The notes below the pieces were generated by a model that saw only the letters and a program-made list of their open reading frames with translations, made no database searches and was not told the origin of the DNA. Position numbers and translations under genes: made by a program. Shown here piece after piece: positions 1 through 11,026 of a stretch of DNA of 64,000 nucleotides (within the stretch, counting starts at the first letter, position 1; each line of letters opens with the position of its first letter). The DNA comes from Tricholoma matsutake (taxonomy: Eukaryota > Basidiomycota > Agaricomycetes > Agaricales > Tricholomataceae): NCBI GenBank assembly GCA_026075535.2, contig AP026542.1, forward strand, positions 1,798,001 through 1,862,000, written 5' to 3'.

Positions 1-423
1 TGCCATATTCATGTTGTAGCCACTTTGAAATGAAAACATCAACATACGAAAGGACAGCATATCATAGGCCTCTGTGCTCTGAATGACATGAATATCATAT
101 TAGAAAAGATCACAAAGCAGAACTCATCAACTTGTTACAACTTTACAAGTTGTAGGTCATGGTGTCATTTAGAATGGACTCAGATTTAGTGTGCACTGGT
201 AAGTGAGGTGAAATCTCAAACATTTTATATAGAACTATTCTAGATTAAACATGAGAGCAAAGCACCAAACACAGGGAAAGTGTTGTGTCGGTAATAGGGG
301 TGGGAAACAACTTGGTCAGCTAAATTGTTTCCCATGAATCTTGGCATTTTTTGAAGAACTCCATGCCTTACCTGCAGTTGGACAAGGAGATTGTGGTCCT
401 TGTTCATTACCTCAAGTTCCAAC

Positions 424-1500
424 AGGTAGGGATCTGCATGGGTTTGGCATACCCATGAAGGAACACCACCAACAACACCAACAACACTAACAACAACAAC
501 AATGCTAGCAGCAAGAACAACAATACCACAGCAATAGCAACCCCAACAATGGCGCGTTGGATGGCACTCGGGGGTGTCTCTCCCTCCTCATAAGTTTTAT
601 TCATTTTATTCTTCACTTTTACACTAAATCTACTGGTTTTACAGGCTAACACTCATGACACCGCCCAATGCAACGACATGAACACACCAGCTGCCATGTC
701 ACACCAACCACCCCACAAGGGACCGCGACGCCAGATAATGGGAGGAGCCCACTGGCAGGGAGCCAAACAGCAATGCAGCGGAAATACTTGGGAGGTGATA
801 CCTCTCGAGCTGTTCCTATGTTCTTTTTTTTTTTTGTTTCTCAATCTTCTTTTTTACTGATTTTGTTCATCTTACTTCTGTAGGCCACAACATAGGGTGG
901 TGACATGTCCCCCACACCTCACGATCCACCACATGAGCCAGGGAGTCAAAAACAATGCCAAGGGACTTCAACTATGCCAAGGCCATCCCAACCTGCCACA
1001 TCAACACCACAAATGAAGAGCACCAACGACACAATGGGGAGGACTGTGAAGATAGCAAAGATGAAGACGAAGATGAAAGCAAAGATGGCAAAGACGAACA
1101 CAAAGGCAAAGATGGCAAACAAGGCCAAGGCCAAGGACGAAGACAAGGACAGGGATGAGGATGGCAGCGACGATGCGGGTCCCAGGCCCTCTGGTATGTT
1201 TTTCATTTCTTCTTTTTTATTATTTTACTAATCTTACATTGGTTTTAGTTACTACGAGGTGGGAGGGTGTGCCTCCCAAGCTAAACTTATCTTCTTTTCT
1301 TCTTTTTTGTCCTCATCTTTTGTTACTTACAACTTCTATGAACAGAGTGCAATGGAGCAGAGAGCAAAACAGTGGTGATGCGCGTCAATGACCAAGGGCC
1401 AATGAGCAACACAGGAACACAGGGCTGCCAACCACAATGATGGAATGATGAGACCAGGGCCACCAAGGCACAGGAGCACAAATGACCAGGAACACCAACA
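424..1500 (+). other. Degenerate low-complexity locus with intron-like blocks
   Basis: There is no recognisable protein here. The stretch alternates CA-rich or lysine/aspartate-rich blocks with T-rich segments that look like fungal introns. A clear one runs 1194-1248 (GTATGT donor, TACTAAT branch, TTTTAG acceptor). Others end near 643 (TTTTACAG), 883 (TTCTGTAG, branch ACTGAT) and 1345 (AACAG). Positions 480-540 are an (AAC)n-like microsatellite. Positions 1020-1150 are an imperfect purine-rich minisatellite that would encode Lys/Asp/Glu. The locus appears to continue at 3141 beyond the hAT-like element, because the flanks share the same CA-rich style and an almost identical intron recurs at 3283-3348. 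A decayed host or transposon gene is possible; no function is offered. Positions 1-423 hold nothing I can identify. Confidence 0.35.
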
Positions 1501-3132
1501 TAGGGACTACCATGGATACAATATATGGATGGATGGATATGTATATGGATATTGCATGGGTGATATCCATGGATGAATGGCTGGTTACTATTAAATTTAA
1601 ATAAATGAGTAATATAGTCTTGGTAAGGAATGACATGGGTATGGGTATGGTAAAATCCATGGTGTTCAGGTCATGGGTTCTGCATGGTTACTATGGTATT
1701 AGAATTGCTGACCCATTGATTACCGAGACCCTTCACACGGTGTGTTGGCAGTCAACACAACCATTGCCACACCACTGATGATCAATATCACCACTAGGGA
1801 TCTGCATGCAACCACCACCAGCACCTGACCTTCCCACAATACAAGCCTATGAATAGTGAGGCATTCTGTGTCTGCCTCACTATTCCTAGACTTGATTGCA
1901 TCAAAACCCTACCACCAGTTCTCATGCCAATCACCACCTGATCACTGTCTCCCACAGTTGATCAACATGCGCCACAGCCTCGGCTAGTGTCGCGCTCATC
2001 ATCCCCTCATGCTATTCCACTCATTCCTGGCCCTTTTTCCTTTGCTTTTTTTTGGTAGGTTTACAAGTCCTTAACAGAGTTGAGACTCATTCTTCAAAAC
2101 TGGAATCAATGAAAAATTCAGTGTGACCATTTTTCCATGTCTGTTTTCCCCATGGTCAGTAATTTTCAGCAACCATTACAAAAATTACTGACTTTACTAA
2201 CCATGGGAGTCAAAAATTTATAGTGAATGTTATACATCATTCTAACCGGTTTTTTGAGCTGAGTTTCAAAATGACATGTACATAGTGATGGAACCATCCA
2301 TATATGGAATATAGTGATGTTATATACCATTCTGATCAATTTTTTGAGCTGAGTTCAAAAATGACATCAGGAGAGTCATGTGACTTACCATAAATGGAAT
2401 ATAGTGATGTTATATACCATTCTGATCAGTTTTTTGAGCTGAGTTCAAAAATGACATTGGGGGAGAGTCATGTGACTGACCATAAATGGAATATAGTGAT
2501 GTTGTATACCATTCTAACCAGGATTTTGAGCTGAGTTTGAAAATACTCAGATGAAGAAGCCAGATTTTTTTTGTGATATTGAATTTGTAACAGTTGCCAT
2601 GGTATTTGTTTTGAAAAATTTTGTGCACATTATACCAGTAAGGGTGTTTAAAGAGAGAGAAATAAAATCTTAATTTTGTGCAATATTTGATAAGAAAATC
2701 TCAAAATACTATACCACATTGGTGTAACTCTATATAAAATGATCTTTAGGCTATTTTCAAGGAATAAATAAATAAATCCCAACAATAAATTATATAGTCC
2801 AATACACAAGTCTTGTAAGCACCTACTCAAATATTTTCATGATTTTACATGCCCAATTGAATCAGTGACATTCAATTTCTCTTGGTAAAATCCAAAAATG
2901 CATTGAAACACTAAATTTACCTTTTCCTCAGTGATAGGTACTTCAAACACATAACTATTAGTTGTATACTAGTAGTTACACATCAACAGTGCATATTACA
3001 ACAACCTTTTGGCAAAAAGTTCACTTATCAGTTTTGTGGATGATGTGGATAATCCATGGATATCATCCATATCCACAAGAATTTATCCACCATCCATGGA
3101 TATTTATCCGGATGCATCCATGGTAGTCCCTA
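1501..3132. mobile_element. hAT-like non-autonomous DNA transposon
   Basis: Inverted termini begin TAGGGACTACCATGGAT on both sides (1501 forward, 3132 reverse). The flanking octamers caccaaca (1493-1500) and taccaatg (3133-3140) match at five positions and differ only by transitions, as expected for an old 8-bp target duplication. A TAGGG-type terminus with an 8-bp duplication is typical of hAT elements. Subterminal regions are rich in CATGGGT and CCATGGAT motifs. The interior holds a tandem repeat and AT-rich DNA but no transposase frame, so the copy would depend on an autonomous relative. Confidence 0.6.
2219..2547. repeat. Tandem repeat, about 90-bp unit, 3.6 copies
   Basis: Units start near 2219, 2311, 2401 and 2493. 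They share ATAGTGATGTTATATACCAT, then TTTTTTGAGCTGAGTT and AAAATGACAT. The second and third units are nearly identical; the first and last are more diverged, and the last is cut at about 2547. The array lies inside the hAT-like element and has no coding potential. Confidence 0.8.
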
Positions 3133-3140
3133 TACCAATG

Positions 3141-3960
3141 ATGACAGCGACTCAGCACCAATGAGGTCCAGCCAACAACAAAACCACTGGGAAGCCCTAA
3201 TGATATGCGGGGAGCATGCACGACACAAAGGCAACAACTAAGGTGATGAAACCCTGAGTTGCAGCAATGCCTCCAAGATCTGGTATGTTTTCTTTTGCTT
3301 TATTCTTTCATTGATTTGTTTTTTTTACTAATCTTATCTTTATTCTAGTGACTACAGACTACAAAATGCTGTGAATGGGCACAAACCAACACCAGGCAAC
3401 ACTTGGAAGGAACCTGGACCATTCACTCATGGATGAGCAAAGGCAGTGGTGGTGGAGTAATTTACCAATTTTGTGTTTATACATTCCATAAATAATATCA
3501 TCATTGTTGACCATCAAAGCTGCTAAAGCTGACAAGGCTGAGAGGATAAGGAAAATTGAGCCATCTGAAAGGCGCTCCTTATGGCTTTTGATGATATTTG
3601 TGTGACCTTGAGATGCCTTCAGATACCCTGGCAACCCCACTCAACCTCAACACTTGTTCCTCTGAGTCCCTGGGAGAACTTTTGAGCTTTGGAGCCTTGA
3701 AAGCTCTGGGAGCATCTGGGAGCAACCCAAAGTCTGAAGGTGTCCTGGGACACAAGTCATTTTTCCTGATGTTGGCTTGTTGAAATGTGTCAAAGGTTAC
3801 ACAGCCATCTGAGCAGTTGAGCAATAGAATGATCTGGAAAGTTTTTGAAGTGGGCTGATTTTAGTGTCTGGTCTAGTGTCCCTTGTTTGTTTTCCCAAAA
3901 GGTTTGCACCATTTTCAACTCCCCAAAGTCAGACACACCTTCTTGCTCTGCAATTCTCGT
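3141..3960. other. Continuation of low-complexity locus, then unassigned DNA
   Basis: An intron-like block at 3283-3348 (GTATGT, TTTACTAATC, TTCTAG) mirrors the one at 1194-1248, including a TCTG before the donor and ACTAC just after the acceptor, so the two look like copies of one exon-intron unit. From about 3500 to 3960 I see only short open frames on both strands without family resemblance; part of this is presumably the 5' flank of the Plavaka-type gene. Confidence 0.3.
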
Positions 3961-4157
3961 ATGCCTTTCTATGACTGCTCAATATGTGGCCAGACTTGCC
4001 ACTCTCATGGTGGACTTCTTGTCATACAGACACTAAGCATTCTCCCTTCTTGACTCCAGCTGAATCTGCACAGCAGGAACCATTCACCACCCTTTTCTTG
4101 ATGGTAAGTTCACACATAACTTCATCTTGAAATCCACCTGACAGCTTTTGTTATCGG

Positions 4158-4517
4158 TATAGAGAATCGATCCTAGTATAAACAAGATTAAACTCAGTCC
4201 TTGTATTAGAGACTATATTCGGTCATACTGTACCTAGTGTAAACAAGATTAAACTAAGGTACAGTTAGCGAGACATGATAATGTCAAACCTGAGATCATA
4301 CTCACCTCAGTCCTTGTATTAGAGACTGAGGTGGTAGACCGTCTGTCTACTGATATATATACATTGAGACAGACAAAGAGGAGACATAAGAAAGGTAACC
4401 TAAGTGTGTTTGTCACACACATAACAAAGGGGTGCACTAAAAATAGTGCATGCATCAATTGGCGCAGCCGACTCTTCCACATTGGGTAATGTGCCATTCA
4501 CAGTGTGTCTCTCAACA
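4158..4517 (-). repeat. Copia A 3' LTR
   Basis: On the minus strand the LTR starts TGTTGAGAGACAC and ends TCTCTATA; the terminal dinucleotide appears mutated from CA, since the related Copia B LTR ends TCTCTACA. It holds two internal direct repeats and a perfect 10-bp hairpin at 4303-4333 (CACCTCAGTC / GACTGAGGTG), plus a TATATATA stretch. Confidence 0.9.
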
Positions 4518-4524
4518 CTCCTCC

Positions 4525-5663
4525 TCACCATGAATACTCCTCCTCGCATGGAATTGTATTATCATAAACCAAGGGAGTCCTGAAGGTAAGTGAATTGTTT
4601 AACATCCAAGGCTTTTGTGAACATGTCAGCAATGTTCTCCCATGTATTAATGTATGTGAGACACAAGTTGTCAGACTGGATGCATTCGCGAAGGAAGTGG
4701 TACTTGATATCCACATGTTTGACTCGGGAGTGAAGGAGGGGGTCCTTGGAAAGGGTTTTGTTGCAGTGTTGTTGCATGATATTATAGTAGGAGTAGTTTG
4801 GCTATGATGAATAGAGTCCAGTAGGGTTCGCAGCCAAATACACTCTTTTGCCATCTCAAATGCTGCTATATATTCTGCCTCACAAGAGGAAGCAGTGACA
4901 ACCTTCTGTTTGCGCGCAGTCCATGACACAGCACCAGAACCAAGGGATCAAACGTAACCCCCAATGCTGCAACAGGTATCAAGGCAGTTAGCCCAATCAG
5001 AATCACTGCAGGTGCAAAGCATAATAGGGAAATTGCCCCTGAGGTGCAGTTTAAGATCTCTGGTCCCCTTGAGGTAGCAGACAAGCCTGATGGCTGCACC
5101 CCAGTGTTTGAAGGAATAGGAGTCAAGGTATTGGGAAAGTTGTTAAATGGCGTAAGAAATGTCGGGCCAAGTGGAAATCACCAGATAAAGTAGGCATCAA
5201 ACAAGGGATTGGTAGGGTAGTTTGTCAAGCTGTAGTTGATCCCTGGGAGTAGTGGATTGCAGATTAACACAACAAAATTTACAACCTGGTTCGAGGGGTG
5301 CTGATACCAGGTGCGCATCTCTCCAACCAAACTGTTCAATGATTTTGTCAATAAGGGTGGTCTGGGAAAGTGAGATGGTTTGTGTGATCCTGTCCCAGGA
5401 TATAGCAATACCCATAATAAATTGTGCAGTACCCAGTTCAGAGATCGTCCAAACTTTATGCATCTGGGCTTTGAAGCATTCATTTTCCTCCTTTGAGTCA
5501 GCAATGGAGAGATAGTCATCAACATGGATGGCTGAAATAATGATGCCAGCATCAGTTTTTCAGTAATAAATGCATGACTCACAGGCCAGGCATGTAAATC
5601 CCCATTTGATCATCTGGGCATTGAGAGTCTGGTTCCAGATGCGGCTGCTTTGTTTCATACCAT
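4525..5663 (-). pseudogene. Copia A RT C-terminal part and RNase H
   Basis: Read on the minus strand, the RT motif AIHVDDYLSIAD lies near 5530, followed by FKAQMHKVWTISELG and then, after frameshifts, RNase H with SSCEAEYIAAFEMAKECIW (near 4860) and a C-terminal part containing NTWENIADMFTKALD. These match the C-terminal half of copia Pol. At 5663 the reading frame is interrupted by the solo LTR and continues at 7018. Confidence 0.85.
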
Positions 5664-7013
5664 TGATGATGCTCAACCCGGAAACCCAAACAAAACCCAC
5701 AAAAAAGGTTTCAGATGGTATAACACAAGTCAGAGGAAGGGTGCGAGGCCCTCTAGATGTCACCTGTCAGACTGACCATCAAATAGTCATAAAACAAATG
5801 CTTGTCAAAGCAGTCCGAGGCTAAAAGAATGATTTTCGAGGGGTTGCGACGATTTTCGAGGGGTTGCGATGATTTGCAAGGTGTCACGATGCTTTTCGAG
5901 ATGTTGCGATATTTTTCAAAGAAGTCTCGAGGAATTTCGAGTGCGCAGATATGTTTGGATGCAAGATCGGGGGACTAGATGAGTAGTAGAAGTGAAGAAA
6001 AGGCTAATCGAGGAAAGCGAGAGCAAAAATAGTGTAATGTGAGGAATTTCGAGGAATTTCAAGGAAGTTTAGCATAAAACACCAAACTTCGGACTGAATA
6101 AGACTAAACTGAACTCTCAAATCACTGTGATCTGGGAGGAAGACGACGACTTTCTTGTTCTTCTTTGTATCTAGTACATCTTTTTCTATAAAATAAAGAA
6201 AGTACCTAAAAAGGCTAGAGAACATGTGGAAAACTCGAGGCAAAAGACAATATAAGTATATCAGAACAATAAAGCGAGCCTAGAAGGGGTGAATATAACA
6301 CATGATGAAGAAATAATAAGAAAGAATAGCTAAAACCGGACTGTCCTTGTTATAAATTGAATAAAAGATCGGAAACTGCTTCGAGCGGATTGTATGCATG
6401 CACATGCAGTCGAAATGTGTTTGATATACTCGAGATAGTGTCCCATGTGTCCAGTATGCATCCGAAGATCATTCGAATAGGAAATACTGTGTCCGACAAT
6501 GTTTTTCGAGGTTCGATGTTTTTCGAAGATTTTCGAAGATTCTTTGGACTTCATTTGTGGCCCGATATTGGTGCGATATTGTTCGACGATGGTAGGGGAT
6601 ATGTCTGGCATGTGTGCGATGAGTATTCAGATAGCGATATAGTGTCCGATGTCAATTTGCAATGTTCGATGATTTTCAAAGTCGGTCGAGGAAATATCGG
6701 ACTTGTTCAAAGGCTGATATTGCTGCGATATTGCTCGATACTGGTTCGGAACCCATCGACAATGCTCCAAGTGTATATCCTGAGCTGTCCGAAGGTCGGG
6801 GGAGTTGTACTATGGCGGCCGAAGGCATATGAAGAATTTTGAGGTGTCGCAAAGAGTTTCGAAGCATTTTCGTGACCTTGTAGAGGTTTGTAGAGGTTTG
6901 TAGAGCTTCAGAGGGGTTTGTAGAAGTTTGGAGGGGTTCATATGGGTTTGTAGAGCTTCGATGATGATCGTAGATGTGATTTTCCGAGCTTGAACAACAA
7001 TGTGGACCTATCA
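5664..7013. mobile_element. Solo LTR (about 1.35 kb) inside Copia A RT
   Basis: The insertion starts TGATGATG and ends CCTATCA, flanked by ccat on both sides (5660-5663 and 7014-7017). Subtracting it with one ccat restores the conserved RT reading HGLYGMKQSSR exactly, which proves the boundaries. No protein is encoded. Unusually, the interior (5820-6960) is full of TCGA: imperfect repeats of TTTTCGAGGGGTTGCGA at 5830-5930 and of GTTTGTAGAG at 6880-6955. The terminal TGAT/ATCA and 4-bp duplication fit a gypsy-type solo LTR. No internal domain of its parent is present in the window. Confidence 0.75.
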
Positions 7014-7017
7014 CCAT

Positions 7018-8744
7018 ACAGGCCATGCTGAAGTTGCCAAACCCAGTCTTCTTTCCCAGGCTCTTCAAATCCAATGGGCTGTTGCATGTACTGTACCTCA
7101 TCCTCAGGTAGTAGGCCATACAAGAAAGTGGTCTTCACATCGATTTGTTGCACATCCCAACCTAGAGAGGCTGCAATGTGTAAAAGGATTCTCCATGATT
7201 CCATGTGTGCAGTAGGTGAGGTGGTTTTAGTGTAGTCCTTGCCATAAATTTGTTCAAAACCTTTAAAGACAGGACATACTTTCCATCTAACTGCTTTTCC
7301 TTCTTCATCATGCTTAATGTGAAAAATGGGTTTCCCCTTTCAGATGCATTTCCCAAGAGGAACCTCAGCATGAGGGATGAGCTTTTAGACCCCCATTTCT
7401 TTCAGTGATTTTAGTTTGTTGTGATACCCAGTTTTCCATCTAATTGCATCAGCCGACACCTTTGCCTCATCCCATGTTTGGGGTTCATCTTCAAATTGAA
7501 GTGATTCCAGATCAAGATTGGTCATTTCTGAGATCAGGGCAAGGAGCTCATGTGCCTGATCACCAAGATCAAAGTTCCCAAATGTGTGGCAGAGATCATT
7601 AGCAATATTATTGCTGCCAGCAAGTTCTTTGGGGTGATCAGTACACGTTTCAGCCTGTCTAGCTGCTTTCCATTCCCGATGAAGCTCCTTCATGCGAACC
7701 ACGCTCTCCCTGGATTCCTGCACAGCTGTTTCAGTGCAGGTGACAGCAGGTCCACCATTTGGATTACGATCAGTTGGCATTGGAATGTGAGATGATCATC
7801 AAGGGGGTGCAATTATGGGTGGTGTCATATGTATATCCAGGCGAGTTGTGGGAGTAATAGGTTCATCATCATCATCATCATCAGGTGGTGTGATTATTGG
7901 ATTTATTGGTCTGACTGAGTCTGTGTCAGGTGTGTTCATCAGTTCTGATGGTGTATGGCCTTTGTGACTCTCAATGAAGCAAATGTGATAGGAGCTGTGG
8001 ACTTTATGGGTGGTACAATCATAGCATCGGTAAGCTTTGGATTTATGTTCATATCCGATAAGCACACATTCAATTGATCATTTGAATATTTTCGGGTTAT
8101 CTTTCTTATGGATAAGGACAAATGCCCAACAATCTATTTTGCACATGTATGAATAATCCAGTTTGCATTCATACCATAATTCCCAGGGCATAATTCCACG
8201 TAATGACTGTGTGGTGGTTTTTGCATGTAGGTGGATAGCTGTTAGGTAGAGTTCATCCCAGAGATATGTAGGTAGCTGTGCATATATATGCATTGTATGT
8301 TCCTTCGCCATGAGGGTTGTTCAATGTGTCCAATGTGTGTGGATGTATGTGGGGCAGTAAACCGTTGTTCAGTACCTTGGGATTTGAGCCATGTCTCCAT
8401 TTGATGTGATTTGAGTTCCCCATTGTCAGTAATGTAAGTTCTGACCTTGAGGCCTGTCTCAGCTTCACAAGCGAGCTCCCATGCCTTGGCCTCAGGAAAT
8501 GAGTCATCCTTATTTCTCAAGGGTATGGACCAAGGAAATGAGGTGTAGTCATCAATGATATCCATGATATATTCATTTCTGGCACACAATCTAACAGCAT
8601 GTGGGCCTGATAAATCTACCCATACTTTCTCCAGTTTCCTTGTTGCCTTGGGCCCATCCCCTTGCTCATGCTTCTTTGGTACTGGTGTTCTCATCTATGC
8701 ATACATCACATTTAGGCAGTCTCAAGATAGAGGAGACAGATGCA
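7018..8744 (-). pseudogene. Copia A integrase and RT N-terminal part
   Basis: On the minus strand, from 8694 down, the frame MRTPVPKKHEQGDGPK leads into the integrase core with EKVWVDLSGPH (first acidic residue) and TYITDNGELKSHQ (second). A degraded C-terminal integrase follows, with KTTTQSLRGIMPWELWY. Further down, 7780-7385 encodes the linker (LDLESLQFEDEPQTWDEAK), and 7371-7018 the start of RT with WDVQQIDVKTTFLYGLLPEDE. Several frameshifts separate the pieces. At 8745 the integrase is cut by Gypsy A and continues at 15783. Confidence 0.85.
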
Positions 8745-8749
8745 CCTGT

Positions 8750-9155
8750 TGTTAGGAAACCACCCCATTACCTAATAAAATTTCATTTTTATTTTATTAT
8801 GTCAAATTATGCTACATGACACCAATAAAATGACGCTACACTTTGATAGCATGAGAATTTTATTTCGCACGCATCAAAATGTACATGCATGTACAAGTGC
8901 GTTGGTAACAACAATGTACAATATATGTAACATAGTATATAAACCCTAAATATATGCCTAGGGGACCCTAGTTGTGTTCTCTTAGGTATTCCACCTATGC
9001 TTTTGGTGTGAAAGGCCTTTCTCAACCAACTCATCTATTAATAACCCCTCACATCAAAACCATCAGTTCCCCCATCACAAGCGTGGATCCCACCCCCTTC
9101 TTGTAGAGAGAACCTGCATGGTCTTAGCTAGCAGATAGTGGGTGTCGCCCTAACA
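8750..9155 (+). repeat. Gypsy A 5' LTR
   Basis: TG...CA bounded. A TATATAAA box near 8935 is followed by a CTAGGGGACCCTAG palindrome around 8959-8972, a likely promoter/R-region start. It is highly similar to the 3' LTR at 15376-15777, with scattered, mostly transitional differences. Confidence 0.9.
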
Positions 9156-10261
9156 GAAGAACACAACTTCCCATATCAGTGCGCCTTCTCTTACTTGCAC
9201 ATACATCATTGTTCACCATGCCACATCTGATTACTCATCCTTTTGGCACAAGCCAGAAGCACTTGTATATACGTAATCTACCTTTTCTTTCATAAGCCGA
9301 CGCCAGGCCTCGCCTTACATTGCGACTGCCAGTGATCGAGAGGCAGCGCTCATCATTAGGACAGCTGCAACCAGACAACCGATTGGATCTGGTTTAGTTA
9401 TGATTTACATCACTCTATTCGGACGACTATTTTAGTTACAAGCTGAATTCAGTGTCATCTCTGAGATCAGGCACTGTTGGAAGGGTTATTGATCTGAAGT
9501 GTCAAATTAGGCACCTGACAAATGACAAACGATCAACGAACAATTGACGAATGATTGACGAACCATCACGTGACCCGTACGTTTGGAGAGGTCCCAAAGA
9601 ACCAATCTTGAATTTGTCGAAGAAGTGATTCATCACAGATTCTACAATTATGTCTGAACCTTCAACTTCTAATCCCGGCCCTAATCCTGTTCCCACACCA
9701 GCACTAGAGGCGAAAATTGATGCGCTTACAGTGCAAATGTCCCAATTAGTGTCAGTGTTGGCAGCATCACAGCCCAGACAAGCGGAAACAGCCAGAGGTG
9801 ACATGAGAAAGAGATGATGAGATGGAGGAGATGGTGAAGTGGATATCGCAGGAGGATGAGACGGTGGAGAAATCTGGAAATGGAAAAGTGCACTTACCTA
9901 AGTATGCGCCCCCACAAATCTTTGATGGTACCATGGAGAATACAAAATCCTTCATCAGCTCTATAGTATTGTACATCCATGGGAAGAAGCCAGAGTTTTG
10001 TACAGCCGAGTCTAGGATTATGTTTGCTCTCTTATACATTCAGGGGGGGAAAGCACAGTTCTGGAGAAATGAGGCTATTAATCAAATTGCCATGGGAAAT
10101 AAACCATTTGCAACCTTCAAGGAATTTCTGGAGAGATTGGAGGCACAGTTTGGAGACCCTAATCCAAAGGCGACAGCCAATGCTAAATTAAAGACCATGC
10201 ACCAAGGTTCCCTAATGGCGGATGAATTTATTTTGCAGTTCAAAGCAGAAGCTTCGCAAAC

Positions 10262-11026
10262 TGTTAAGACTATAGGTCTCAACTCAGCCTAGTCTTCATA
10301 AGTTGCAGTTGGAGGCTTTCCAACTGTATCAGTTCTTGCAGTAAGAGGCTTTCTTACTGTATCGGGTTCTGTTCGGGACTTGGTGCTTCCTAAGTCAATA
10401 TGGCTATCCATACTCAGAGGCTTTCTGAGTAGACCGTTGGTTCGTGTATCACAGTTGGAGGTTTTCCAACTGTCGAGTTCAAGTTATCACAGCTAGGGGC
10501 TTCCTAAGCTGTCGAGTGTTCTGGTTGAGTCTAAGACCATTATTTGAATTAGGTCAAGCTGAGGAATACACAGAGTGTAGCTACAGCTTATATACTATTC
10601 TAAGACTACCTATCATCCAATCGGAAAGGTAGATGCATATCAAGTAAGAATAGAGATAATAGGCCTCATGCCTTGCATGAGGCGTCCAATGTCATGGAGT
10701 GCTGCAGCGCAGCATGTCAGGGAACAATAAGAGACAAGCCTCATGCCTAGCATGAGGCGTCCAATGTCACGGATCCGATATCAAGGATCCGATGTCAAGG
10801 ACATGCTGCGGCGCAGCATGTTGATCGTGAGAGTCCGACGTTATGGACCTCATGTCAAGGGGCTGTCATATCACAGCATGTGTGGGAGTGGGTTCAGGTG
10901 CATGGAGTCACCATGCGTCAAAGTGTCTCCCATCAGAAGTGAGTCGAGTCAAATGAGAAAAATAAAGTACCCAGCCTTGCTGGCATACATCTGGTCATCC
11001 TGGGTTACGATAACAAAATCATAACA
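10262..11026 (+). mobile_element. Solo LTR of family H, copy 1 (in Gypsy A gag)
   Basis: The insertion starts TGTTAAGACTA and ends AAAATCATAACA, with a perfect caaac target duplication (10257-10261 and 11027-11031). It is 765 bp, carries no protein, and has a TATATA box near 10588. The first 250 bp contain six consecutive short hairpins. The second half holds more: GCCTCATGC/GCATGAGGC near 10738-10758 and ACATGCTGC/GCAGCATGT near 10801-10821. The second copy at 17175 is shorter. No internal region of this family occurs in the window. Orientation is arbitrary, by TATA box. Confidence 0.85.
10306..10512 (+). repeat. Array of six GGCTT-loop hairpins in family-H LTR
   Basis: Six near-perfect inverted repeats of 20-24 nt occupy 10306-10326, 10339-10359, 10377-10396, 10411-10431, 10451-10473 and 10489-10512. 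Stems are 8-9 bp and all different (for example CAGTTGGA/TCCAACTG, CAGTAAGA/TCTTACTG, ACAGCTAGG/CCTAAGCTGT), yet the loop is nearly constant (GGCTT, with GGTTT and TGCTT variants). Spacers of 12-19 nt contain TATC, GTTCT or CGAGTTC. The array recurs as five hairpins in copy 2. Confidence 0.85.

Noticed and set aside
407..652. Minus-strand frame with a very hydrophobic stretch (apparent membrane segment)
   Set aside because: It is the antisense of an (AAC)n-type microsatellite; the leucine/valine run is a composition artefact and no promoter or homologue is apparent.
905..1231. Lysine/aspartate-rich open frames on the plus strand
   Set aside because: They translate a purine-rich minisatellite and read through a T-rich intron-like block; nothing supports a protein.
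10306..10512. CRISPR array
   Set aside because: Repeats are palindromic with different stems and a constant loop, spacers are 12-19 nt and similar to each other, and the genome is fungal.
10306..10512. Rho-independent terminators or attC-like sites
   Set aside because: No T-tracts follow the hairpins and the context is a eukaryotic LTR with a proven target duplication.
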